DNA of 6,500 nt from Lentisphaeria bacterium (GCA_003477185.1 DMTJ01000178.1:1-6500); one strand, 5' to 3'. Positions 1-6,435 are shown, counted from the stretch's first letter. Translations and numbers: made by a program. The notes: generated by a model from the sequence alone, not told the origin.

Positions 1-334
1 CACCCCACGGGTACTTGCGGTCCTGCCCGCACTTGGCAAACTTCATCCATTCCTCGACTTTGGGCAACCGGAACTCGTAGTTGTTTGGCAGCTCGAAATG
101 ACGCCCGGCGGTACTCTTGATCCACTCCGCAAAGGCGATGGCGTCGAGGTAGGTGATGTACACGACCGGCTGACGGTCGCCATCCAACGAGATTCCTTCG
201 GCCTTCTTGCTGTTGTGCGTAGCACGGAATTGCCTGAAATCCGCGTTGGTGACTTCATACTTGGCGACCCATACGCGCATGGAGTCAATCCAAACGAAGT
301 CCATGTTGACACCGGGGACCGTGAAGTTGTGCCC
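1..334 (-). other. FGE-sulfatase / SUMF1-type domain, N-terminal half (cut by window edge)
   Basis: Residues 1237-1347 match the start of the formylglycine-generating enzyme/sulfatase-modifying factor family. Visible signatures: a VPGVNMDFVWI opening strand, VAKYEVTNADFRQF (family YEVTnaqyxxF), QPVVYITYLDAIAFAEWI (family PVvnVswxdAxaFcxWl), FRLPKVEEWMKFAK (family yRLPTEAEWEyAar) and a final YPWG. The usual 'MG' turn of catalytic members is replaced by DSMRVWV. About half of a typical domain is present; the part holding the catalytic Cys residues of true FGE enzymes lies outside the window. In kinase fusions this C-type-lectin-like fold is usually thought to sense or bind rather than act as an enzyme, which is the favoured reading here. 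Confidence 0.88.
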
Positions 335-3300
335 CTTGCGGGCGGAGAATCTGTTGCGAGCTCGCAAGAGGATGGCATCTGCCTTCTTGAGTGCCTGCGT
401 GTATTCGTCCTTGGACTCAAGAAAATCCTCTCGCGTCATAGCGTCCTGAGCAAGGCGCATGACGACGTCCAGACGCACGATATCTTCACTCAACTCGGGT
501 GCGGCTCCTTCAAAGGCGCGAAGCTTCTGCCGTGCCTTCTCCAGCTTATCTCGTAAGGTTGCTGACTCACGGCGGCGCACTTCGTGCAATCTCTGCTCGA
601 CATCCTCAAGCATTTCGAGTGCTTCTTCGTACGCGACTGTGGACTTGTTGTATTCGCCAGAGTCTAGGAGATCGCGCGCTTTTGCACTGATCTTGTCCGG
701 GCCAGGCAGCATGCTCTGGGCGTCAGCCTGATTGGCCAGAGCCATTCGCAGTTCGAGAAACCGTTTCTTGGCGATGTCCGCAACATCCTTTAACTTTCCC
801 TTTTCCCGCTCCTGAACCTGCAAGGCTTCCTTTTCGACCTTCTCAAGCTCAATCAGCCCCTTCTGATAGGCTTCGGCCGCAACCTGATAGTCCGTCTGCG
901 AGAGATAGACTGCGGCTCTGTTCGCGTAGTCATCTGCCACGTGCAGGCGGCTGCGAGTATGGGAAAGTCGGGCAACCACAGAGCGGCGGCCATTGTAATG
1001 CTCTTGCTGCTTGAGCGCTTCCCGGTGCAGCGTCTCCCGCTGCTCCTGACGCTCGCGCAGGAGTTGGGCTTCAACCTCGCGGACGCCGTTGATCGCCTCG
1101 ACATAAAGACTGCGCGAACGATTGAAATCTCCATTCAGGAAGGCACCGACAGCCTGCTGAGCGAGGTCCTCAGTGGGGGCAAGAAGCTCGACGGCACGCG
1201 GGCTGGCGGAAAGCGGCAGGCGCAGCTTGTTATACTCTTGCTTGGCGTCTTCGGCGAACCGTCGCTGGCGGGCCGTTTCTTCCTGCGCATCCTTGGCCAG
1301 ATCCAGCGCTTTCTGCCGCGCCCGGTCGAGTTCGGCTAGGGCGCTGTCGAGTCCCTCGACCGCTGCTTCAAGGTCGCCTGCGTCCTTGCGGCGTATGGCT
1401 GCGTCCCGTACCGCATCTGCGGCTTCGAGCAGACTTGCCGCGTAGGCATCCTGCGCCAGCGTGATCCGCTCGGTGGTGTAGCGATCCTCTCGGTTGACGA
1501 CGCGACGCTTCAGCTCCTCCGCCTCTTGGACGCGCTGCTCGGCAACACTCTGCTTGATCCCACGCAGCTGATCGAGTCCAGCGCTATATGCCTGGATGGC
1601 CTGCTCGTACTGTTCATTATTAAACGCTTCGCGCGCCGTTCGATCGATCGATTCGACGTTAGTCAGCAACCCGCGGCCGAGCCGGTCCTCGGCTAATTCT
1701 ACCTGCAAGTCGCTGAACTGCTTACGAAGTCCCTCGGCATCGGTCGCCAAGTTTTCTTGTCGGCGCTGCGCCAGCGTCACTTGATCATCGATGGCCTTTA
1801 ACTGAACGAGGAGTGCGCGATATGCTTCCAGCGCAGCCACGTATTTCCCTTCATTAAGGGACTCGCGCGCGGCCTCGGCTCCTTCTTTGATCGGTGGGAG
1901 TTGGGGCTGGGCGATGCTCTCACTGATTAGCTTGGTATAGAGGTTTTCATAGCGGTCACGTAGATCGATGGCCTGATCTCGATCGGATGTGTCAGGCGGC
2001 AATGGCGGCGCGTCTGGCACTCGATTCACATTGACAGGAGGCGGCGGTTTGGGCATCAATTTATGCACGCCAAAGGCGGCGATCGCCAGCAAAAACACTG
2101 CGGCGATAGCGAGCAGCTTGCCTGGTTTTGGGCCCACTCCAGCACCAGTCCCCAAGCCTCGAATGAATTCTTCACAACCGGGGAAACGATCGTCCGGATC
2201 ACGCGAAAGTGCCTTCAGTAGGGCGGCATTCTCCCTTCGTGAGAGTCCCTCAATGGGTTCGACGTCTCCAGTCTCAGTCACGAGTTGATAAAACTCGCGG
2301 GCATGTGATTCAACCACAGTCTTGGTGTCATCCCCACAATCATCTTCTGAAGAACCAAGCGGAGCCTGGACCCAGAAAGGCACACGCTTCGATAGCATCT
2401 CGTAGACGATCGCAGCAAATGCGTACTGATCAGACGCCATGGTGGGCGCACTCCGCTCCCACATCTCCGGCGCCATATATTCCCGGGTTGCGAGCGGCAA
2501 GAGATGGTGTTCATCTTGCGCGGCTTCGGGCGCATCGTCGCCGGGATACATGATCCCATAGTCCAGCAATTTGGCGGTGTTACTCCCCTCACAGAGGAAG
2601 ATGGACTCCGGTTTGATATCCCAGTGCACGGATTTGAAGGACTTATTGACACTGTCGATGGCATGCGCGACGGTGGTCAACGCTGGCTCAATTCCAGGGA
2701 CATTCAGGGTCTTGTGCTCGGTGACCAACTGGTGTGTAAACTGGCGTAGATTGCACCCGGAAAGCAGCTCCATGATAATGAACAGCTCGCCGGTCGTGGC
2801 GTCTTCTTCGATGTCGCGCACCTGCACGAGATTGCGATGCGACATCTCGAGCAGCTGCTGATAGTTGCGCTTGACCAGCTCCATGCGATCGACGGGGAAC
2901 TCGCGACCGGGATAGAGGCTCTTAATCGCACACTCCAGCTTGTTGTGCGTATCGAGCCCATGATAAACCATGCCAGCCCGCCCAAGCCCGATGGGTTTAA
3001 GGACCCGATATCGGTCCTTGATCAGCGTATCGGTCGCGTAGAACGACTGCGGAATCTCGTCATGACGCATGCCGGGCTGTGTGGCAATCCGAGTAGGAAG
3101 CGAGGCGGACGGCTCATGCCCGGAGAGCGCGTCTGCCCCGGCTGCATTGCCCAGCGGCACCTGCGCCAGCGCGCGAATCAACTCCTGATAGGAGCCAAAC
3201 CGATCCTCAGCCTTGGGCTCCATCATCCGATAGATAACAGCCTGTAGAACGTCTGGAACGTTTTCGCGCAGATCGTTGATCTGGGTGTACTGCTTCTGCA

Positions 3301-4042
3301 CCTGCGACATGTAGACCATGGGAGCAGTCTTGCCTTGGAAGGCTTTGCGTCCGGTCAGCACTTCATACAACGTCACGCCTAGGGCAAACATATCCGTACG
3401 AAAATCAATATTCGTCTGCCCAACAGCCTGCTCAGGCGCCATGTACTGGGGCGTACCGAGCGGCGTACCAACGTTCGTGAGATCCGGCATGTCATACATG
3501 GTGTCGGCGTCATCATCATCCTCGGTAATCGGCTTGGCCAGCCCCATGTCCACGATTTTGACCAAGTTCGCCTTTGTCAGCATGATGTTCGCGGGTTTGA
3601 TGTCTCGGTGGATGATCTTGTATTCGTCCCAGGCATGACTGAGTCCGGCCACGGCCTGCTGAGCCAAACTGATCACATCACTGACGGCCAGAAGATCGCC
3701 CTGCTCGATCGAGTGCCCGACGGTGCGACCGTCAATAAACTCCATCGCGATGAACCAGTCATCCGAATCGAAGTTTGCCTCGTAAATCTGGGCCACGTTC
3801 GGATGGTTCACCGACGCCGCGCTGCGCGCTTCGCGCACAAACCGCTGCTCAACGGTTTCCTGAAGAACCGGATTTGCTTGGTGCGATAGCAGGCTGCGGC
3901 TCATGAATTTAATCGCCACGCGTCGGGACAACGTCAGATCGTCAGCAGCATAGACTGTACCCATGCCGCCTTCGCCAATCTTCGACGCAATGCGAAAATG
4001 GCTAATTGTTGTACCTGGTTCTAGGTCAAATATCTCGGGCAT
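1..4042 (-). CDS. Membrane Ser/Thr protein kinase with tandem kinase domains, periplasmic repeats and FGE-sulfatase domain (C-terminus beyond window)
   Basis: One open frame runs from the ATG at 4042-4040 to the left edge, 1347 codons without a stop, so the gene is 3'-truncated by the window. Domains in order: kinase 1 (about residues 14-293), kinase-like domain 2 (344-630), a hydrophobic helix (642-659), a Pro-rich linker (664-684), a helical repeat region (690-1235), and the start of an FGE-sulfatase/SUMF1-type domain (1237 onward). Kinase 1 keeps all key catalytic residues and should phosphorylate Ser/Thr on protein substrates in the cytoplasm; the region after the single membrane helix should lie outside the inner membrane. 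The start is supported by GGAG five bases upstream and by the kinase fold starting about 14 residues in. Kinase-FGE fusions are known in planctomycetes and related bacteria, but the two-kinase, seven-repeat arrangement is unusual. It is transcribed divergently from the receiver-DUF4388 gene. Kinase identity is very secure; ligand and substrates cannot be read from the sequence. Confidence 0.95.
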   Translation of the reverse strand, partial: MPEIFDLEPGTTISHFRIASKIGEGGMGTVYAADDLTLSRRVAIKFMSRSLLSHQANPVLQETVEQRFVREARSAASVNHPNVAQIYEANFDSDDWFIAMEFIDGRTVGHSIEQGDLLAVSDVISLAQQAVAGLSHAWDEYKIIHRDIKPANIMLTKANLVKIVDMGLAKPITEDDDDADTMYDMPDLTNVGTPLGTPQYMAPEQAVGQTNIDFRTDMFALGVTLYEVLTGRKAFQGKTAPMVYMSQVQKQYTQINDLRENVPDVLQAVIYRMMEPKAEDRFGSYQELIRALAQVPLGNAAGADALSGHEPSASLPTRIATQPGMRHDEIPQSFYATDTLIKDRYRVLKPIGLGRAGMVYHGLDTHNKLECAIKSLYPGREFPVDRMELVKRNYQQLLEMSHRNLVQVRDIEEDATTGELFIIMELLSGCNLRQFTHQLVTEHKTLNVPGIEPALTTVAHAIDSVNKSFKSVHWDIKPESIFLCEGSNTAKLLDYGIMYPGDDAPEAAQDEHHLLPLATREYMAPEMWERSAPTMASDQYAFAAIVYEMLSKRVPFWVQAPLGSSEDDCGDDTKTVVESHAREFYQLVTETGDVEPIEGLSRRENAALLKALSRDPDDRFPGCEEFIRGLGTGAGVGPKPGKLLAIAAVFLLAIAAFGVHKLMPKPPPPVNVNRVPDAPPLPPDTSDRDQAIDLRDRYENLYTKLISESIAQPQLPPIKEGAEAARESLNEGKYVAALEAYRALLVQLKAIDDQVTLAQRRQENLATDAEGLRKQFSDLQVELAEDRLGRGLLTNVESIDRTAREAFNNEQYEQAIQAYSAGLDQLRGIKQSVAEQRVQEAEELKRRVVNREDRYTTERITLAQDAYAASLLEAADAVRDAAIRRKDAGDLEAAVEGLDSALAELDRARQKALDLAKDAQEETARQRRFAEDAKQEYNKLRLPLSASPRAVELLAPTEDLAQQAVGAFLNGDFNRSRSLYVEAINGVREVEAQLLRERQEQRETLHREALKQQEHYNGRRSVVARLSHTRSRLHVADDYANRAAVYLSQTDYQVAAEAYQKGLIELEKVEKEALQVQEREKGKLKDVADIAKKRFLELRMALANQADAQSMLPGPDKISAKARDLLDSGEYNKSTVAYEEALEMLEDVEQRLHEVRRRESATLRDKLEKARQKLRAFEGAAPELSEDIVRLDVVMRLAQDAMTREDFLESKDEYTQALKKADAILLRARNRFSARKGHNFTVPGVNMDFVWIDSMRVWVAKYEVTNADFRQFRATHNSKKAEGISLDGDRQPVVYITYLDAIAFAEWIKSTAGRHFELPNNYEFRLPKVEEWMKFAKCGQDRKYPWG
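338..1975 (-). repeat. Seven ~79-residue helical, TPR-like protein repeats (extracytoplasmic part of the kinase)
   Basis: Residues about 690-1235 are rich in Ala, Glu, Gln, Arg and Leu and read as long helices. A motif recurs seven times: roughly [G/N/T]-[DEKQ]-[YFL]-x-x-[AS]-x-x-x-[YL]-x-x-[AG]-[LI]. Examples are EGKYVAALEAYRALL, NGDFNRSRSLYVEAI, TDYQVAAEAYQKGL and SGEYNKSTVAYEEAL. The anchor aromatic or Leu positions are residues 734, 812, 891, 973, 1052, 1131 and 1207, spaced 78, 79, 82, 79, 79 and 76. In DNA these codons lie near 1843, 1609, 1372, 1126, 889, 652 and 424. Each unit looks like one TPR-type hairpin joined by a longer charged, possibly coiled-coil helix. Sequence identity between copies is low, so duplication is old. 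A rod or spacer that carries the FGE domain away from the membrane, or a peptide-binding surface, is inference. Confidence 0.8.
2063..2119 (-). other. Single transmembrane helix of the kinase
   Basis: Residues about 642-660 are strongly hydrophobic (LLAIAAVFLLAIAAFGV), flanked by Lys639 and Lys642 before and His660-Lys661 after, then a Pro-rich stretch (PKPPPPV). This is the only clear membrane segment in the visible protein, and there is no N-terminal signal peptide. It therefore acts as a signal anchor, with the kinases inside and the repeats and FGE domain outside. This topology is standard for bacterial receptor Ser/Thr kinases; it is predicted here, not shown. Confidence 0.9.
2153..3013 (-). 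other. Protein kinase-like domain 2 (probable pseudokinase or weak kinase)
   Basis: Residues about 344-630 of the same protein form a second kinase fold. Retained: the glycine loop GLGRAG (352-357), AIK with Lys374, catalytic Asp475 and Lys477, Asp494 of a DYG motif, MAPE (526), helix-F Asp538 and Arg619. Altered: the residue aligned to the helix-C Glu is Asn393, HRD has become HWD (Trp474), and the Mg-binding Asn of the catalytic loop is Ser480. The helix-F region reads DQYAFAA rather than D-x-[FYW]-x-[LF]-G. Loss of both the Glu salt bridge and the catalytic-loop Asn suggests reduced or no catalysis, so a role in regulating or scaffolding kinase 1 is plausible. An acidic insertion (SSEDDCGDD, 564-572) follows helix F. 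The kinase fold is clear; lack of activity is inferred. Confidence 0.88.
3164..4003 (-). other. Protein kinase domain 1 (Hanks type, catalytically intact)
   Basis: Residues about 14-293 of the membrane kinase. Visible motifs: glycine loop GEGGMG (residues 23-28), VAIK with ATP-binding Lys45, helix-C Glu71, catalytic loop HRDIKPAN (His145, Asp147, Lys149, Asn152), DMG in place of DFG (Asp165, Gly167), a GTPxxGTP stretch before MAPE (Glu204), helix-F Asp217 and the late Arg281. Every residue normally needed for phosphotransfer is present, so this domain is expected to be active. The Phe-to-Met change in DFG is tolerated in many active bacterial kinases. The activation segment contains an acidic run (EDDDDAD, 174-180) and several Thr residues (181, 189, 193, 197) that could be autophosphorylated; this last point is inference. 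Confidence 0.93.
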
Positions 4043-4047
4043 GTTTG

Positions 4048-4051
4048 CTCC
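4048..4051 (-). promoter_or_regulatory. Ribosome binding site of the membrane kinase gene
   Basis: On the minus strand GGAG lies five bases before the ATG at 4042 (GGAGCAAACATG). This is a good Shine-Dalgarno distance and supports that ATG as the true start. Confidence 0.65.
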
Positions 4052-4079
4052 GCAGGCTCAAAAGCACAGATTGCCAAGT

Positions 4080-4107
4080 AGTGTACCGCCCTGCAGGCGG
4101 GGCGCAA
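4080..4107 (-). promoter_or_regulatory. Candidate sigma70-type promoter for the membrane kinase gene
   Basis: Read on the minus strand, TTGCGC (4107-4102) and TACACT (4085-4080) are separated by 16 bases; each matches four of six consensus positions. Transcription would start near 4073, giving a leader of about 30 bases. The spacer contains a GC-rich inverted repeat. This is a weak match and would be unremarkable by chance in a longer region, but it sits at the right place. Confidence 0.3.
4086..4100. repeat. Small inverted repeat in the divergent intergenic region
   Basis: CCGCC (4086-4090) and GGCGG (4096-4100) flank CTGCA, with a perfect 8-base palindrome CCTGCAGG (4090-4097) at its centre. 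It lies between the -35 and -10 candidates of the leftward promoter, so it could be an operator. Short GC-rich palindromes are also common by chance in such DNA. Confidence 0.3.
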
Positions 4108-4187
4108 TCGTAAACGCTGCCAATCGAGGAAATATCTGCTCGTTCCAACTGATCGCTTATTGGGGACAATTCACTGCCTGATCCTGC

Positions 4188-4215
4188 TTGATCGCGGCCA
4201 CAGCGTAGCTATACT
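4188..4215 (+). promoter_or_regulatory. Candidate sigma70-type promoter for the receiver-DUF4388 gene
   Basis: TTGATC (4188-4193, four of six matches to TTGACA) and TATACT (4210-4215, five of six matches to TATAAT) are separated by 16 bases. The start point would be near 4222, about 24 bases before the ATG at 4246. It is the best promoter-like pair in the intergenic region and is well placed for the rightward gene. Confidence 0.5.
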
Positions 4216-4238
4216 ACGAGTCGCCGGCGCCCATACAC

Positions 4239-4243
4239 GGAGG
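4239..4243 (+). promoter_or_regulatory. Shine-Dalgarno GGAGG with ambiguous start codon choice
   Basis: GGAGG is followed by only two bases before the ATG at 4246 but by 14 bases before a second in-frame ATG at 4258 (codon 5). Neither spacing is ideal. The first is unusually tight and the second loose, so the true start could be either; the protein changes by only four residues (MTQQ). Confidence 0.5.
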
Positions 4244-4245
4244 AC

Positions 4246-6414
4246 ATGACACAGCAGATGACCGAAGGCAAAAGCAAAGGTATTCTGTTTCTCTCGGATC
4301 AAGGAGGGGATCAATACGACATCAGGAACCTGTTCGAGGAACAAGGCTTCGCTGTCCACTTTCGTGATTCCGCCAAGCGGGCCATGCAGTATCTGAGCGT
4401 CTCGGAAGTGGCTCTGGTCATATGTGATTGGCAACTGCGAGAAATGAGCGGCGTAATTTTCTGCCGTCAGCTACGCATGGCGCCGGAGCATCAGACGCAA
4501 CCGCTGGTCCTGGTCGGTGAGGAAGTTGAGGGCGGCGAGAATTGCGTTTCGGCCCTGGAGGCAGGCGCAGATGACTTTATCGAAGCCCCATTCATCCCTG
4601 CGGTTCTGCTGGCACGCGCAGGACGGCTACTAGGTAAAACAGACGACGTAGCGGGCACAATGAGCGTGCATGTGGAGGCGGGGCAGCTCCCCGGCATTCT
4701 CCAGTATCTGGAGACAGACAATCGCACGGGGACGCTAACCATAGATGCAGAAGAAGCCACTGCCGTGCTGTACTTCCGCGAAGGGCGCCTCGTCAACGCG
4801 ATCACCGAGTGCTGCGAGGATCTGGACGTGGTCTCAGAGGTTCTCTGTTGGGAGTCTTCGGATGTGACCTTCCATGAAGGCAGTTTAGCGGAGCAAAACG
4901 TCGTCTTTGATCACGAAGTGACCGGCACGCTGATGAGTTGCGTCGTCAACGTCGACGAGTATCGAGAGACCCAAAAGAATCTCCCGCCCATGGAAGCACT
5001 GTTCAAGATCGGTCCTGCTACGACGGTCGAGCTTAACGACAACGAGACCAAGATCCTCGAGATGGCAGTCAACGGCTATGCGATTGACGATCTAGTGCAT
5101 CAAGAAGGGATGACTGTGCGCCAGGCGACAATGCAGCTGCATTCGCTGCTTGAGCGCGGTCTGCTCGTAGCAGAAGAGGGGCCTTTCGCTGAATACCAAG
5201 CTCGGATTTATGAAGAATACCGGTCACACCGGTTGCTGGAAGAGAATCTAAAGCGGATCCGCGACATTCTGACAGATCTGTCTTTTCCACTCCCGCCGCA
5301 ACCCGAATCGCTGCCACTTTCGCGGCAGGATTGGCTCGCGCCAGCGCCAAGGCTGGTCATCACCGGCGACAATGCCGAGCACTTACAGGTGCTGATGCAG
5401 TCATTTCGGCTGCTCAGCGCGAGGGTTTCTGGAGAACTCCCGCGCACCCGGCGCGGGCGCAACGGAGATGACAGGATGCGGCTTTCGTTTGGCAACGACC
5501 TGCCGTTTGATATCCAGATTATCCCTGGGGTATTAGACGCCAATGGGATCGGCTCTCTCCCGGAATACCTGTTCGACGCCTGTAGCGTCGTTTTCGTCGT
5601 CAGTAAGCAGGATCACGATTCCTGCCGGGATAATCTGCGCACTCTGCGACTGCTGCGCCAGAATTTCCGCGGCGTCTACTATTTGGTCGTCCCCCAGGTT
5701 GCGAACAGCGCTGGGATGTATGAATTTCGGATGGACTGTAGCCATTGCGGCTACCGCCTCGCGGTGGACATGAGTCTGTCCGGCTCCATGGGCGAATGCC
5801 CGATCTGCAATAACACGATCACGATCCCGGATCCGCTTGAGCACCTCACCTACACGCTCAAGATTCCATCTGCGGTTCCTGCCGTAATGATTAAGCCGGA
5901 CATCGAGCGTCATGTCCGCGATCTCCTGCTGTTCGTGATTCAAAGCATCCAGAAGGGCTGCAACCCGCCGCGCAAGCGCCCGGCCAGAAAGAAGGGTGCA
6001 AACAAGCACGCCGTCCCCACGACCAAACTTCAACTGCCCGAAGATCTTAAGAGTTCCCAAGTCCTGGCAGTCTCTGAAGTAAAATCGCGCACCGGCACCG
6101 GTTTTGATGTACACGCGGTGGAATCCCATGACTCACAGGACCCAGAAAGTGCACCAGAGGAGCCTGAGGTTCCGGTCCAATCGCCGACCGAGAAAAAGGA
6201 AGCCCGCGAGGCGAAAACCGAAGTGGATCGCGGGACCAAGAAGCTGCACATCAAGCAAATGCCAGGCGCGGATGGACGCGTCGAGGACGTCCAGAAGGTC
6301 TTGGATGAAATCATGGCTGATGAGAACTCTTCAACCAAGTTCCTCGACGACGACTCGCAATTCGACATCGACGACTTCGTCCGCCAGATCAGCATGCGCT
6401 CAAAAAATCCCTGA
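4246..6414 (+). CDS. Multidomain signalling protein: atypical receiver, DUF4388 (PATAN), degenerate GTPase-like domain with zinc ribbon
   Basis: A complete 722-residue soluble protein with no signal peptide or membrane helix. Residues 12-130 form a CheY-like receiver with the phospho-acceptor Asp61 in VICDWQL. It keeps only one acidic pocket residue (Asp18) and lacks the usual switch Thr/Ser (Gly91) and the conserved Lys (Ala114 in EAPF). Residues 140-225 match DUF4388/PATAN (GQLPGILQYLE, TGTLTI, LYFREGRLVNA). Residues 262-312 look like a winged helix (ETKILEMAVNG to LLERGLLVAEE), followed by a helix (318-345). Residues 366-490 resemble a MglA/Ras-like GTPase without its nucleotide-binding motifs. 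Cys498, Cys501, Cys518 and Cys521 form a zinc ribbon. After a helical segment (530-572) come a basic patch (PPRKRPARKK), an acidic low-complexity linker, and a short terminal helix (678-716). It is divergent from the kinase gene. A regulatory adaptor or output role is inferred; no enzymatic activity is apparent. Confidence 0.93.
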   Translation: MTQQMTEGKSKGILFLSDQGGDQYDIRNLFEEQGFAVHFRDSAKRAMQYLSVSEVALVICDWQLREMSGVIFCRQLRMAPEHQTQPLVLVGEEVEGGENCVSALEAGADDFIEAPFIPAVLLARAGRLLGKTDDVAGTMSVHVEAGQLPGILQYLETDNRTGTLTIDAEEATAVLYFREGRLVNAITECCEDLDVVSEVLCWESSDVTFHEGSLAEQNVVFDHEVTGTLMSCVVNVDEYRETQKNLPPMEALFKIGPATTVELNDNETKILEMAVNGYAIDDLVHQEGMTVRQATMQLHSLLERGLLVAEEGPFAEYQARIYEEYRSHRLLEENLKRIRDILTDLSFPLPPQPESLPLSRQDWLAPAPRLVITGDNAEHLQVLMQSFRLLSARVSGELPRTRRGRNGDDRMRLSFGNDLPFDIQIIPGVLDANGIGSLPEYLFDACSVVFVVSKQDHDSCRDNLRTLRLLRQNFRGVYYLVVPQVANSAGMYEFRMDCSHCGYRLAVDMSLSGSMGECPICNNTITIPDPLEHLTYTLKIPSAVPAVMIKPDIERHVRDLLLFVIQSIQKGCNPPRKRPARKKGANKHAVPTTKLQLPEDLKSSQVLAVSEVKSRTGTGFDVHAVESHDSQDPESAPEEPEVPVQSPTEKKEAREAKTEVDRGTKKLHIKQMPGADGRVEDVQKVLDEIMADENSSTKFLDDDSQFDIDDFVRQISMRSKNP

Positions 6415-6417
6415 CCA

Positions 6418-6435
6418 GCGCCAGACCACTGGTGC
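6418..6435 (+). terminator. Possible stem-loop just after the receiver-DUF4388 gene
   Basis: GCGCCAG (6418-6424) can pair with CTGGTGC (6429-6435) around an ACCA loop: seven pairs including one G-U. It starts three bases after the stop codon. No T-run follows, so it is not a classical Rho-independent terminator and may only protect the RNA end or be chance. The rest of the sequence to 6500 shows no supported gene. Confidence 0.3.

Noticed and set aside
1..334. Diversity-generating retroelement target suggested by the lectin-like FGE fold
   Set aside because: No reverse transcriptase, template repeat or adenine-biased variable segment is visible, and the part of the domain that would carry a variable region is outside the window.
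98..556. 152-codon open frame on the plus strand
   Set aside because: It is antisense to the FGE domain and the last repeat of the kinase, where family motifs are clear on the minus strand.
2278..2664. 128-codon minus-strand frame within the kinase gene
   Set aside because: It is out of frame with kinase domain 2, whose motifs (HWD, DYG, MAPE) continue unbroken through this stretch.
3013..3070. Possible separate gene start at the Met before kinase domain 2 (codon 325)
   Set aside because: The frame continues without a stop from kinase 1 through this linker and no ribosome binding site stands out, so two kinase domains in one protein is the simpler reading.
5220..5232. Perfect inverted repeat CCGGT-CAC-ACCGG
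   Set aside because: It lies inside the coding region of the receiver-DUF4388 gene and is short enough to be chance in GC-rich DNA.
5533..6129. 198-codon open frame on the minus strand
   Set aside because: It lies entirely antisense to the well-supported pseudo-GTPase and zinc ribbon coding sequence, has no recognisable motif, and is a typical shadow frame of GC-rich coding DNA.
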